Part shown: in pieces, positions 48,490 through 60,989 of the stretch
Layout of the letters: the number at the start of each line of letters is the position of its first letter
Position numbering within the stretch: position 1 is the first letter of the stretch
Assembly (NCBI GenBank): GCA_028455995.1
Contig: JABELC010000003.1
Coordinates: forward strand, 930,001-994,000
DNA from: Scleromitrula shiraiana
Taxonomy: Eukaryota > Ascomycota > Leotiomycetes > Helotiales > Sclerotiniaceae
Reading direction: 5' to 3'
Length of the DNA: 64,000 nucleotides
Made by a program: the position numbers and the translations under genes
The notes under the pieces: generated by a model
What the model was told of the DNA's origin: nothing
Seen by the model: the letters and a program-made list of their open reading frames with translations, nothing else
The model's database searches: none

Positions 48490-49456
48490 TTAATTTGTCT
48501 CCACAGCATCTTTCCATTTTCTTCCAGTCAACTTCTCAAAGGCTTCTTGATACTTCTCTGCCGTCTGTGCAACAATTTCTTCAGGCATTCCAACTCCAGG
48601 TTTACCCTTCAAGCCCTCTCTGGTCAACCAATCACGAAGAAACTGCTTATCATAACTCTGCTGCTCCTTTCCGAGCTCATACTTGTCTGCGGGCCAAAAC
48701 CTACTCGAATCTGGTGTCAAAACCTCATCGACAAGTACTACCTCATCGGTCTCTTCATCTAGACCAAACTCGAATTTCGTGTCTGCAATAATGATGCCTT
48801 TCTCAGCGGCGTAATCTCTTGCTGCGGTGTATAGCTTGATGGCTAGATCTTCAATTCGCTGAGCGTATTTCTCACCAACAATCTCGGCCGCTTTCGAGGG
48901 ATGAATGTTCTCGTCGTTTTGTCCAGCCTCGGCTTTCGTGGATGGTGTATAGATTGCTCCTTGTGGGAAAGCCTGCGAGTTTTGAAGTCCAGATTCTATT
49001 GGGATTCCGTGGACGGTAGAAGTCTTTTGGTATTCTTTCCATGCAGACCCGGTTATGTAACCCCGCACTATAGCTTCGATGGGGAAGATCTTGAGTTTAC
49101 GAACTTGCATGGAGCGGTTGCGGAGAAAAGGTAGTTGTGAGGAAGAAATAGAAGATGGAAGAGAGAGGGAGAGAAAGTGGGTGTTTAGGTTAGGAATCAG
49201 TGTAGGAAGGACATGGAACCAATGCGCCGAGAGAAGTGTTAGGAGAGCTCCCTTGGATGGGATTCCCTGGAGTTGTCAGTTTACTGTATGAGATGCTGGA
49301 AAGGTTAAATACATTTTGCATGATCACATCGTAGGCTGAGATACGATCTGATGCGACAAACAAAAGAGTCTTCTCGTCAATCTCGTAGAGATCTCGAACT
49401 TTTCCTTCCGCAATTTTCGGTAGACCAGTAACGGTCAGAGAGGTAAGAGCTGCCAT
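48490..49456 (-). CDS. ADE1: SAICAR synthetase
   Basis: Two exons, 49456-49313 and 49266-48490; 306 aa, the same length as the yeast enzyme. It catalyses ATP-dependent ligation of aspartate to CAIR, a step of de novo purine synthesis in the cytosol. Visible hallmarks are [25 protein letters not shown] and [18 protein letters not shown] (across the 46 nt intron), then [32 protein letters not shown] and [21 protein letters not shown] synthetase is a recurrent gene in extended MAT regions of ascomycetes. It is divergent from SF3A1. Confidence 0.97.
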
Positions 49457-49833
49457 TGAGTTCGTATTTGGTTTCTCAAACGAGTATCAAAAGTGATATT
49501 AAGAGCAAGTATATGAAGAATCAGAATCTCCCGAATACAATAATTCCTCTTATATAAACGAAACTCGAATCTCAATCAGGAACAAAAACTAGTATATAAT
49601 AGGTGGGGTGAGTGAGCTCGTGGGGTGAGTTGTGTGGAAAATTATGTCGGTGTTCGGAAAAAGACATCGACCGAGTTTACACTAAATAAATGATATTGTA
49701 CGGTGAATTGTTCCATACCCAAGCTCTTTAAATATTTACATCACCACCAACCAACCATTGATTCTGTTGCGGCAAACATCATTGTTCGACATTCCTTGAT
49801 TATTCTAAAGTTGTCGCGTCAACTGTAATTATC
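49457..49833. promoter_or_regulatory. Shared ADE1/SF3A1 divergent promoter region
   Basis: 377 bp between divergent starts. I looked for a TGACTC (Gcn4/Bas1-type) site and found no clear copy. It contains GGGGTGAG repeats at about 49601-49632. Confidence 0.5.
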
Positions 49834-51493
49834 ATGGCTCCCGCGGTGGCAGATGCTGTTGCAGCACTCGATGACATCAAGCCGCCTCAAGGTGTAGTAC
49901 TTCCTCCAAAAGAGATTAAAGGTACGTCCAAAATTACAAAACCGCTAGGATAGAGAGCTAACTGACAAAACAATAGCTATCCTCGAGAAAACAGCAGGTT
50001 ATGTAGCGCGTAATGGACTCGCTTTTGAAGATCGCATTCGAGAGAAAGAAAGGCATAACCCGAAGTTTTCCTTTCTTAGCACCAACGATTCATATAATGC
50101 ATACTATTTATGGCGACTAAGCGAGATCAAAGAAGGAAGGGGAACTGCCGTTGCTGCAGGTAGAGTTGGAGAACTGCCCGTCGAAGCAGAGAAACCTAAG
50201 GGTCCTCCTGAACCACCAGAATTTCATTTTTCAGCGCGCATGCCCAACATTAGTGCACAAGATCTCGAGGTAGTCCGATTGACAGCTCTGTTCGTCGCAA
50301 AGAATGGTCGACAGTTTATGACAACGCTGTCACAGAGGGAGACGGGGAATTATCAATTTGACTTCCTAAGACCAAACCACAGCTTACATAATTTCTTTCA
50401 ACGATTAGTCGACCAATATACTGCTTTACTACGTGCTGGTGGTATAGATGGCGAGGGTGGGAAGATGCAACAGGAAAGGATTACAGAATTACAGGCTAAT
50501 GTTGACGATAAATTTCACGTTCTTGGACGAGCGAAACAACGAGCTGAATGGTTCAAATTCCAAGATGAACAGAAGCAGAAGAAGGAAGAGGAAGTTGAGA
50601 AGGAAAAGCTCTCATATGCTCAGATCGATTGGCACGACTTTGTTGTTGTGGAGACTGTTCTTTTTACAGAAGCTGATGACCAGGCCAATCTACCTCCTCC
50701 AACTTCGTTGTCTGAACTGCAATTCGCATCTTTGGACCAAAAGGCACAAATGTCAATCAATTCACACAACATGCGCATCGAAGAAGCAATGCCTGAAGAT
50801 AATGACTACTATAACACTTCATATCCTCAACAACAACCAATGGCTCCACCTCCAGTACAACCCCCACACCAACCAAGTTATCAAGATACACGCACCAGGA
50901 AGACTGAAGAGGAGGAAGAGGAAGAACAACGAATAAGAGAGCGAACAGAGGCACGAGCTCGTGCTCAGCAAGCACAGGCTGAAGCAAAAGGCGGTGCCGC
51001 CCCCATGAGAATCAAGGAAAACTATGTTCCAAGAGCTGCTGCAAGAGCAGCTAGCAAAACACAAATGGCGCTCTGTCCAAATTGCAACCAACAAATTCCT
51101 TACGATGAGCTTGATGCCCATATGAGAAGTAAGTAGAACCCCTACTCCTTCTACTATTTGACCAACTAACAAATTCCTATAGTTGAATTGCTTGATCCCA
51201 GGTGGAAGGAGCAGAAGGCCAAGGCAGAGAGTCGCTTCGCAACGACCAATCTCTCCACACAGGATGTAGCTAACAATCTCAAGCGTTTAGCAAGCCAGAG
51301 AAGTGACATTTTTGATGGAGTAACAGGACAGCCAATCACAGAGGAGGAGGCTGCTCGGAGAAAGAAAGCGGCCAATGGTTATGACGGAACTCCTCTGGAC
51401 AAGGCCGACAGAGCGCGGTATGAGATGATGCAAAATGTAAATGTGGAGGAGCAGATTCGTGCCATCCATCAAAAGTTCGGTGACCGAAAATAG
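49834..51493 (+). CDS. Splicing factor 3A subunit 1 (Prp21/SAP114)
   Basis: Three exons: 49834-49921, 49977-51128 and 51183-51493; 516 aa. SF3a1 belongs to the U2 snRNP and is needed for pre-spliceosome assembly. Two SURP modules are clear. The first is at about 32-80 (ILEKTAGYVARNGLAFEDRI, KFSFLSTNDSYNAYY); the second is at about 150-190 (VVRLTALFVAKNGRQFMTTL, QFDFLRPNHSLHNFF). The Prp21 core follows (WHDFVVVETVLF), then a Pro/Gln-rich linker with an acidic cluster (EEEEEEE). A CxxC motif (CPNCNQQIPYDELDAHMR) and the conserved end ELLDPRWKEQ close the protein. No C-terminal ubiquitin-like domain is seen, as is usual in fungi. Confidence 0.94.
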
Positions 51494-53851
51494 TTCGATA
51501 GCCAACCATCTTTCAGGAGAAAGTTAGGGGCAGGATGACATGGTTTCCGAGAATTTATACATCTTCGATCAAGGGTTTAAATTGGAGCGTGGTGTTTGCG
51601 GATTGGGATGGTATGTTTATGTATAATATATGTATTTTCTTACACCACTGAGAATCAACAGTTACAGGTTCCTTCTGCTTTTGCTACATATGACCGCACC
51701 TCTATCATCCAAGAATCTTAGTGAGTATGAGAGAGTTGATACAATCGAATTCCTTAATAAATATCAACTTTGGTTAAGTAACTGCAATCTCTATACCACA
51801 CAATGTTGGACAGCTGTGTCTCTTCGCTGAACATTAGTCTACAGTGCTTCTCTTCCAGTCTTAAGACGTACGTCTGAATAGACTAGGTCGACACAATATT
51901 GCACCTAATGAAACGGCATCATCAGTGCGCCAGTACGAGGGTTTGTTTATCGGTCGTGTTATGAACTGAGCGCTACTAACTATATATAATATATATACAA
52001 ACAAGGAGCCGAATTGTACGTTGAAACATACGGGCGCTTTATATGTTTGATTTAACCTACCAGATAGATCCTATCTGACATATTAGTAATAAGATATAGA
52101 AGATAAAGATAAAATGCAATGAAGGTGTCCAAAATCTCGAGATTTGAGTATGATAAATATAACTGCATGAAGACGTTTCTTGGGAAGCATAAAAGGAGAT
52201 TGATCAGGAGTCTCTCGAAGGTCTAATATTGTGCTATTGTAGTGTGACTCCTAAGCCGACGACAAAATCATGATATAGCTCAAAATCGAGAGAAACTGGA
52301 GAATTTTCCTCTTGGAGACACCACAAGGCCGCCTTGATCTCAACTGTTTGGTAGAGCCTGTATATACACACACTGAGGGTGCACTGCCAGAATAGAACTT
52401 GTACAGCCGGCTATTGGAGTCGCGGAAGTGGCACTTGAAAGGTGTAATTAGAATCCGCATTTTAATACATCGAAGTAGTCATTGAATAGGTCATGCTGAC
52501 ATTTGCTTGAAACTGTAAAACTGTGGTGTCCTACGGTAATTTTGATATATTGGAGAATCTTCTTCGCAGTTTGGAGGATCTATTTCGATTCCCAGAATCC
52601 AATAGTGGTTCATACTCAGATATCAAGCATTGGTGAACCCAATTCTACCTTCATACTCAACACTCAAGGGGATACGGAACCCAGCTCCCTTTGATCGGTC
52701 CCATATGAGAATTGGTGCTGAGGGCGACTTCGGGGTGATAAACACAGCCATGGTTTCTACATTGCATCTATGTAGGTGCGTAGATCAATTAGATATATAT
52801 TGAGGTATTGGTCTAAAAGCCCAATGAATTCTCGGATCTTCTCGAGAAATCCTTTCAGTAAACGAAATCTTTGGTGATTTATATGTGCCGGATAGTCATG
52901 ATTCCACATTGTCTATAGACTCTCAAACAATGCCAATGCCGGCGCTAACTCACAATAGTGAAGAGCGAGGGTCTCAATGGAGCGTATCAAGAAATATAGA
53001 AGATTTCCCGCTGGCTAACTATTGATTGTACTTTATCTCATCATCATATGGTTTTTATTCAAGGCATATATTGAAAGTTTTTGTGGAATCTAGGGACTCA
53101 CCGTGAATGAGTAGCGAACAAGAGAGTCCTACCCTTACGAGATGTCACACCTCAGTGTATCGAAACAGTTTACCCTAGAACACTTATCCTTCAAGGTGTT
53201 AATACAATTTCTATCCAGATCTTAATCATTACATGGTTAGTAACAATAAAACTTGAATAATTTGCGAGTTCTGCGTGGATTCATGAATGTGGTTAAATGC
53301 CTCATTGTCTGACAACAAGCTACTACTACCTTACAATTCGAGATATCAACACCTACCAGGTAAATTTACGACAGTAAACATAAGATCAAAGTAAGATTCA
53401 TCTTATTGGAAGTTTTTAAGATTGTAGGTGAAGAAACGATCTAGATATCAAGAAGTGATATAGTAGAAGTTACACTTACCATTACCATTAGCAACACTGA
53501 CGCGAACAAAATTCAATCACCAGTAAAGAAACATAGGAGAACATCTTCCGGTATTTGGATTTCTATTTCTAAGGTAGCATTCATATTTCAGGTAATGAAA
53601 TGAAGAAAAAGCAAGCAAAAACCTTGTAAATGGAGGAGGAAATCTGCAGAGGATGTGCACAATATCACACGGACTAGGATTTGAATATTCGAAGGGAGTT
53701 AGAGGTAGAGAGCAATCGATTTGTATAGGAGTGAGTACTGTAACTTATAACTGTAGACACGAGAGTTGAACCCTTTAGATTTTGTTATAGATACATCTTT
53801 AAGAGGGATTAGATCAATGATTGATAGGAACTGCATACTAACATTGAATAG

Positions 53852-53853
<2 letters not shown>

Positions 53854-53889
<36 letters not shown>

Positions 53890-53937
53890 CTGTATATCTA
53901 CTGAGCATATATATGTATATATATATATATATATATG
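53854..53937. repeat. Two TA microsatellites
   Basis: About sixteen TA units at 53854-53886, then after a 21 bp spacer a second run with a few G interruptions at 53908-53937. Confidence 0.85.
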
Positions 53938-54180
53938 TAAGGGCTCATACTCGAGTACATAGTATATATAGAGGAATACTGTATGAATACTGATCGTGTA
54001 TATATGTTTGTTTCTACACTTGAGTATGGAATGTGCCGTTTTTAATTGGCCTTTTTAGTCTTTTTACTCCCAGCCAAAATAAAAAACCATCTTCTCCTCA
54101 TCCGACACACCCCTTCCCTTCCATTGATATTTTCAATCCCCATTTCTTCTTCCTTTTCCTTTAATTCTTTCAACTCATCA

Positions 54181-54250
54181 TACATACATACAAACACATA
54201 CACATACACATATACACACACACACACATACACATACACACAAACAACAC
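54181..54250. repeat. CA/TACA microsatellite
   Basis: ACACAT and ACAC units over about 70 bp in the leader of the ASH1-like gene. Confidence 0.8.
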
Positions 54251-54502
54251 ATAATCTAACTACCTACACTACACTATACAATATAGAAATATTTATCATA
54301 ATAGTGTCAACTGATATTTTAACAAATCTTCAAAAACGAACTTCTACTTCAAATAATATCCTTGCGTTTTCTTACTCATCTCTCGCTCTGAGCAAGGGGC
54401 CAAGCCACAGCCTGATTTTGAGGTCCACCTTCTTCTCTATCTTTCGCGTTTCCACAACATTACTTTCATGCAACAACATTGACGCGACATAAATCCAACA
54501 AG

Positions 54503-56973
54503 ATGTTTTCCAATCTATTAGATAGAATGGGTGCATCGTCTAGAATATCTACTAAGCGTGAGATAACGCGTGCTCCTTCTTCAGAATCAATTAATACGGT
54601 CATCACTGTTGCCGACTCGTCTAACGCGCATTCCTCGTCGTCGACCCCTCCGACCAGTATTGGGGATAATGTTAGTGTCTCATCCAACTCGACTAAGATC
54701 GAAGCCACCACTAGCGATACTGCAATTGCCTCAGAGCCAACTCCCAAACGAAGTCAACGAGCTCGCGCGAGCGTTGGAACTTACAATGTCAAGGTCCTTA
54801 GCGGCACGGCGATACATGCTCCAAAGAAATTCTTGAAGAATCACGACGGTTTATCTTCAGATAAAGCATCACGACGAAGAACTATATCAGGCGATCCATT
54901 GGTGGACCAATTGAGCTCAGTCAATTCATCTACTGAATTTACTGGAAAGGGCGCACAAAAGCTAGTTAGTGAGGGCATTGATGCTTTGGACTTGTCATGG
55001 TCTGGCAAAAAACTTTCAAAATCAGTCAGTGAGACCGGACTTGTTGGTAGTTCTAAGAAAGCATTGAAAAAAGAGGATCCCTCACGCCGAAAGTCCTTGC
55101 GGTCTACGGGAGAGAAAGTCGAAGGTATTACGAAAAAGCTCAGTGGTGTGCTAGGGAAGAGAAGTAGAAAGAATTTTGAGGATGGCCCCCCAAAAGCAAA
55201 GAGGGAACTACGAAATCTTGCCGACACCAACGAATTCGCGAAGATCGAAACAGAGCCTGTCATATTAGAGGTCTGGAGCAATGGCAAACTTGTCCCACAA
55301 GAGCCTGCAAGGAAGAAGAAGAAGTTGGAAGTGGATTCTCCCCAACCTTCTGCAATCAAGACTGAAGTCATAAAGGAGCCGGAGAAGAAAGTCGCAAAGG
55401 GCAAAAAAGACAAATTTTGGCTAGGCAAAGGAATGTATGCAGGACAAGATCCTACATCCCTTGATTGGTTTAAATTTTCCGGGAATGAGAAATCGGCCTT
55501 CAAGTCATCCGAAAAGCCAAGGAGTATACTGCCACTACCTTTGTGGCAAGGGCAACGTTTACTACATGTGGGCAGAGACTTCAAACTACCATTTGATGTG
55601 TGCTCTCCACTTCCTCCAGGACAACCGAAGCCAGCCGACTGGTACAAAACTTCTTCTAGTACGCTGAATTTGATTCCCCATTTTTAATGTTCAATTGCTG
55701 ATGTTCAATAGACCGATTGATTGGCGAGGCTGGTCTAAACTGGAAGAAATCGAAATTTATGGATAGTTCCGCCTCTAAATGCATTTGCAAGCCCGAAACT
55801 GGTTGTGATGAGGATTGTCAGAACAGAATCATGCTTTACGAGTGCGATGATCAAAATTGCGGTGCAGGCCGTGACAGATGTACAAATCGCCCATTTGCTG
55901 AACTCTTTGTGCGCCGCAAAGGTGACTCTGTGCGCAAAGGAGGCAATAAATATGAACTCGGCGTTGAAGTCATTAAGACAGCCGATCGTGGTTATGGAGT
56001 CCGAAGCAATCGCTGCTTCAACGCAAACCAAATTATCGTTGAGTATACAGGTGAGATTATTACAGAGGATGAATGCGATAGACGTATGAATGAAGACTAT
56101 AAGAACAACGATGTAAGCATCATCGCAACATACTTTCAGGTTCCGGTCAGCTAACTTTATCCTAAGTGTTACTACCTCATGTCGTTTGACCAGAACATGA
56201 TTATTGATGCGACGAAGGGTAGCATTGCTAGATTTGTTAACCATTCGTGTAAACCAAATTGCAGGATGGTAAAATGGATCGTGGAGGGAAAACCGCGCAT
56301 GGCATTATTTGCTGGTGACAATCCCATAATGACAGGTGACGAGCTTACCTATGATTACAACTTCGATCCGTTTTCCGCAAAGAATGTCCAGGAGTGTCGA
56401 TGTGGCAGTGACAATTGCCGCGGCTTCTTAGGACCAAGACCGAAAGATCAAAAAGTTAGTAAGAGTGCTAGCATCAAAGAGGTTGTCAAAGCTGGCCTCA
56501 AGGCAAGCAAGCGAAAACTGCAAGAGATGGTTGGCGGTGATGATGGCGAAGAAAGCGCCCAGAGTCCAAAGAAGAGAAAAATAAAAACTGCCACTGGGGC
56601 AAAGCGATCTGCATCTTCTACTAAGAAAGTTGCTAAAGGGGCAGCCAAGATTGCGAAAGATACTGTTACTACTCGGGTACTCAATGTTCGCCATGTTGTG
56701 ACCTCTAAGAAGACAGTCAAAGTTAGACACAGAACGAGTACCACATTGAGGACTTATGGAAAGAAACAAATGAAGCTATCAACCAAGAATTCGAGTTTAA
56801 CAATGGTTGCCGAGAAGAAGGGTTCAACAGTGAAGAGGACTACAGCTAGCTTGAAGAAGAGTGTCACGAAGAATGGAGCACGAAGTATACGCGCAACAAG
56901 ACGACGAAGCCCATCTAACGAGGCCAATGAGAGTACGATTCGAGTGATCACGGATGCTGAGGATGAGAATTAA
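54503..56973 (+). CDS. ASH1: ASH1-type histone H3K36 methyltransferase (AWS-SET-postSET)
   Basis: Three exons: 54503-55658, 55712-56112 and 56167-56973; 787 aa. The enzyme uses S-adenosylmethionine to methylate H3 Lys36 in chromatin. In filamentous fungi Ash1 marks weakly transcribed and facultative regions, separate from Set2. The first 385 residues are Ser/Lys-rich and disordered, with NRLIGEAGLNWKKSKF at the junction. An AWS domain follows (CKPETGCDEDCQNR, then CGAGRDRCTNRPF). The SET domain has RGYGVRSN, VEYTGEIITEDEC, the cofactor/active-site NHSCKPNC and GDELTYDYNF. A post-SET zinc site closes it (CRCGSDNCRGFLG, about 595). The C-terminal 180 residues are very basic. I prefer Ash1 to Set2 because no WW or SRI domain is present and the SET lies in the C-terminal half. 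Confidence 0.88.
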
Positions 56974-57635
56974 GCTTGGAGAATTATATACTGTGACTTG
57001 CTTTCATGAATTTTTGGGTCTTTTGTTTCTACTTCTGGGAAAGGCTATCACATTGGAGTGTAGGGAGTATTGGGAGTGAAATGGAGTATAGGAGTGATTC
57101 CTGGTATGGCTCACTCATCTTCAACGAAAGGAGCCTGGGAATTTCATGTATGATTATTTTACCAATAGCTCATTAATGTCAAGATTTGAACTTTGATTTT
57201 ACTTCAAAATACTATTTACAGAAAAATATTTTCAGGAGCATGTCTACTACCATATACCTGGGTTAGCAAATGATTTTATAGATGCATGCAAAAATCTATG
57301 TATTATTGATATGTTTATTATTCGCCGGGTTCGCCTCCCTTTACGGAAAAGATTAGTGCCGACCTTCTCCGCCTTTTTTTGCTTAGAAAAATTTCCACAA
57401 TCAAGTGCATCATCAAATCGATAACTAAAAATGCGATAGACATTTGTATCAAAACATTTGAATGACTTCCAACGACTTCAGACAATTTTCTTGATTTTTA
57501 ACTACCGCTTCTAATTTTACTCTATTACTACAAAGCATTTTATTCTGACATGAGAGTTCTTACATGATTTATATTTCCCAAAATATACCAAAATACTTGC
57601 GCTGAGAACCAAAGGTTCTCTCCCTCAACTACTTC
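56974..57635. other. Intergenic spacer before the RIM2-like carrier
   Basis: 662 bp, AT-rich, no coding signal. It holds the ASH1 3' UTR and the carrier promoter. Confidence 0.55.
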
Positions 57636-58894
57636 ATGAATACTACTACAGAAAATGGTAGCAGACGCTCATTGCATCCTCCGCATTTAATAAAATCGGG
57701 CGAGACAGCTGAAATAGCTCCCTCTCAACCTGGATATGTCTCTACTTTAGCAACAAAGCATGCCCCCGTCCCCGTGGCAAAATCATGGGCTCATTTCGTC
57801 GCCGGAGGGTAGGGTTTTCCCAGGTTGCTCACTTGGAAATTGACAAACTAATTAATGTGTGTTATGTAGTGTAGGAGGAATGACAGCAGCGGCTCTCACA
57901 GCTCCCCTAGATGTTCTAAAAACACGTCTACAATCCGATTTCTACCAGGCACAATTAGCACAAAGTCGATTAGCTAAAGGAATTTCGCCACACACACACC
58001 TCTCTCCTCTACGTAGCAGTCTTCTGCATTTCCGCGAAACATTCCAGATATTATTCACGGTGCATCGGGTGGAAGGCTGGCGCTCATTGTTCAAAGGTCT
58101 GGGACCAAATCTCGTGGGTGTGGTTCCAGCTCGATCCATAAATTTCTTCGTGGTTGGGAATGGGAAACGAATTATTGGGGACTACACGGGCGCTGGGCAA
58201 GAATCTGCATGGGTTGTCTGCGCTGCGGCAACGCTGGCGGGTATTACGACGTGTACGGTGACGAATCCCATCTGGTTGATCAAGACTAGACTGCAGTTGG
58301 ATAAGAACGTGGTGGAAAAGTCGGGGGGTGTGACGACGAGGAGATACAGAAATAGTTGGGATTGCATCAAGCAGGTTGTGAGAGGAGAGGGTATACCTGG
58401 ATTGTACAAAGGTATGAGCGCGAGCTATTTGGGAGTTGCGGAGAGTACGTTGCAGTGGGTGTTATATGAGCAGGGAAAGACGTGGCTGAAGAAGAGAGAG
58501 GAAGAAATTGTATCGAGTAAAAGGGAGAAGGGATGGTGGGATCAAATCATAGATTTGACGGGGAAAACACTCATCGCTGGAGGCGCAAAGTTTGTGGCAG
58601 CTGTAGGGGCTTATCCTCATGAAGTAAGTTTGAGCTCTCAATTACTGCAGACATTTCTGAGATAACTAACACATTGCCAAGGTTCTACGGACGCGTCTGC
58701 GACTTGCTCCCGCTGAGAATGGCCGTCCCAAGTATACTGGGCTCGTACAGTGTGCTAAGTTGATATGGAAAGAAGAAGGCATGGTGGCCTTGTATGGAGG
58801 ATTAACACCGCATCTATTACGAACCGTACCAAGCGCAGCCATTATGTTTGGCATATACGAGGGGGTGTTAAAATTATTGCATGCGCCATCTTAG
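57636..58894 (+). CDS. RIM2: Mitochondrial pyrimidine nucleotide carrier, RIM2 type
   Basis: Three exons: 57636-57808, 57870-58623 and 58682-58894; 379 aa. It is an SLC25 carrier of the inner membrane. The Rim2 subfamily exchanges pyrimidine (deoxy)nucleotides for mitochondrial DNA and RNA synthesis. The three repeat signatures are visible: PLDVLKTR, PIWLIKTRLQLD and PHEVLRTRLR. The Trp in the second is typical of Rim2/SLC25A33/36 and of NAD/FAD carriers. Other carrier motifs are WRSLFKGLGPNLVGVVPARS, GIPGLYKGMSASYLGVAEST and ALYGGLTPHLLRTVPSAAI. The introns split GG|T in the first transmembrane helix and fall exactly before VLRTR. Confidence 0.93.
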
Positions 58895-59478
58895 AATGGG
58901 ATTTGGTATTTTAGCTGGTGTATGATAGGACGGTAGGACAGGATATTTATGATGGCGTTTGTATCAAAACAGGAGATTGAAGAATTTTTGTATTCCACTC
59001 AGGCTTTGGCTGGTCATGTACCATGTATATGTATTGCATTATGGGAGCAGATGTAAACATATAGGATACGGGCATTCCGTATGAACGTGGAGCTCCTCAA
59101 CTCCACAAGCCCTGATAGATAGGTAGATAGATAGAGGATATTGCTGTGTCGATGATGAACAAAATATTTTAACATGCGTCTGTTTTGAGGTAAAAATTCA
59201 ACGATAGAACACGCAATTGACATTTCGCTGCAATGACTCCCAAGACATACATTAAAAACAAGTGCTCCTTCACCTCAACTCGACGCCTTCAAATGTGTGG
59301 AAAACAAGGACAAGCCACCACTCCTTCATGTAAAACCTCCACCTCCCAAGTTTGGCATACTATCTTCATTCTTTCTTAGGCAGTGTATCATCATAATCGT
59401 CGTCGTGGTATTATTCAGCCTCCGTTTTTTGAGTTTTCTTGATACACTATGAGAACGTATTGAAAAATCCCTTGCACT
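58895..59478. other. Convergent 3' spacer RIM2/SNX3
   Basis: 584 bp between convergent stops with no coding signal. A short TAGATAGG repeat lies near 59116-59135. Confidence 0.55.
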
Positions 59479-60227
59479 TCACCAAGCATTGCGATCCCAG
59501 TTTGGATCTATTCCCGTTCACATTAGCAAATACTCATCTATGATAAAAAACTCCTCTCCAGCTTCCCAGAACTAAAGAAAATATCCAAAACAAAGTAGAA
59601 GTAAACTCACCCTGAACAAATCCAGCCAAAACCTTACTTCCCGTCTGTAACAGAGGATGACCGACCACAATCTGCAAGAATCTCTCCAACCCCTCCCTCC
59701 GATGTTCAATCACATCATCACTAAACCTATTTGTGAAGACCTTTCCCGGCAAAGGAGGAATGGTAACGCGCGCACTCTCGCGCTCAAGTATGTCGCGGAA
59801 ATATTCGAAATCGCTGTAGCGACGACGCACCGTGCTATGGCGGAGCTTGAAGGCGGGGATATTGGTGCTGCAGTTGATTTCGTAATCGGTGTACATGTTG
59901 CGGCCGATGCCGTGGGTTTGGGGATCTATGACCTGTAGGGGGAGATATGATGTCAGAAGGAGAGCTCGTGGGAATTTGATGTGACATGATAGATATAAGA
60001 AAGGGATGAGGGGATCAAGTGAAGAGGTGGGGGTAGTCGCGAGTTCTCTTACTTACTTCTATCTCGAGGAAGTTTTCAGGAGGTCCATAGATCTCTTCGA
60101 AACTTTGTTGACGGGAATCAGGCATGGCTTGCATAGCTGACGGTACACTAGATCTACCAGGAGACGTAGGAATCGTAGGGGAAGTAGGACCCGTTGTCGG
60201 AGCAGAAGTTTGTGTTGGTTGCGCCAT
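59479..60227 (-). CDS. SNX3: Sorting nexin-3 (Grd19)
   Basis: Three minus-strand exons: 60227-60057, 59932-59611 and 59507-59479; 173 aa. Snx3 binds PI3P on endosomes and recycles cargo with retromer. After a Pro/Ser/Thr-rich N-terminus comes the PX domain: [20 protein letters not shown], then [12 protein letters not shown], the PI3P-binding [22 protein letters not shown], and [19 protein letters not shown]. The last exon has only 9 codons and the stop but encodes the invariant end DPNWDRNAW, so the 103 nt intron before it is secure. Confidence 0.95.
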
Positions 60228-60989
60228 GTTTATTTTAACTCGATAGGGGAGATATTATTTCCTCAATTAATCGGGAGGATTATATCTGATTGCAAGATAC
60301 GGAAAATGGTATGATATACCCAGGTAAATGGGTTTTAAGGGACTGAATTCTTATGTCGTGTGATGTTTGTATGTATTTCGATTTGGCATTAAAGATATGG
60401 TGATATGGAGTTATTATTATTGTCATCACAAATCAAGCGCAAGCGCATTTTACGGGCACATTTTGTTTGAACTTACAAATGGCGGGGCATATTTTCTTCT
60501 AAGAAATTTCCCCTCTTTTTTTTGCCTCACTGCCTGACAGTTTGACAGCTTGACAGCTTGACACACAACAGACGAATATCTGAGCTGCTTGCTTTTTGAG
60601 GGGAAGAGCAAATATTACCTACGTAGTAGATAATTAAATGACAGTGACAGTGTGTGGTAACACAAATTCGGTTTTATTTACTTGTTTGTTGTTTGTTTAT
60701 TTGTTTACTATTTTCTTTTCTTGTTCGCGGTGATTTTCTCTTCTTATACATATATACAAATACTATAGAAGAAGCATATCGAGATTTTGTATTTAGCAAG
60801 CAATCAACTTTTGTTAACCAGGACATCTTTGACTTCCTTTCTGGATTTATTTGAGCTCAAAGATTCTATCAAAGAACATCCTACAATCACTTTGTGCCAT
60901 TCTAGTTCATTGCATTGCATTACATTACATCACATCATAATCATTCAACCTCATTCAAAAAATTTGACAAAGCTCCTTTAAATCTATTA
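60228..60989. promoter_or_regulatory. Divergent SNX3 / tetraspanin promoter region
   Basis: 762 bp between divergent starts. A small tandem repeat of TTGACAGC units lies at about 60540-60563, and TTTG repeats lie at 60681-60710. No known site can be assigned. Confidence 0.5.

Larger units (their letters stand above)
51494..54502. other. 3 kb gene-free region before the ASH1-like gene
   Basis: All frames are short and show no family resemblance. The sequence is AT-rich, with two TA microsatellites near 53854-53937 and a CA-rich microsatellite at 54181-54250. The last 450 bp are pyrimidine-rich and should be the promoter and leader of the ASH1-like gene. No RNA gene or transposon was recognised. 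Confidence 0.55.

Noticed and set aside
53766..53993. Frames rich in Tyr-Ile repeats
   Set aside because: Translations of TA microsatellites.
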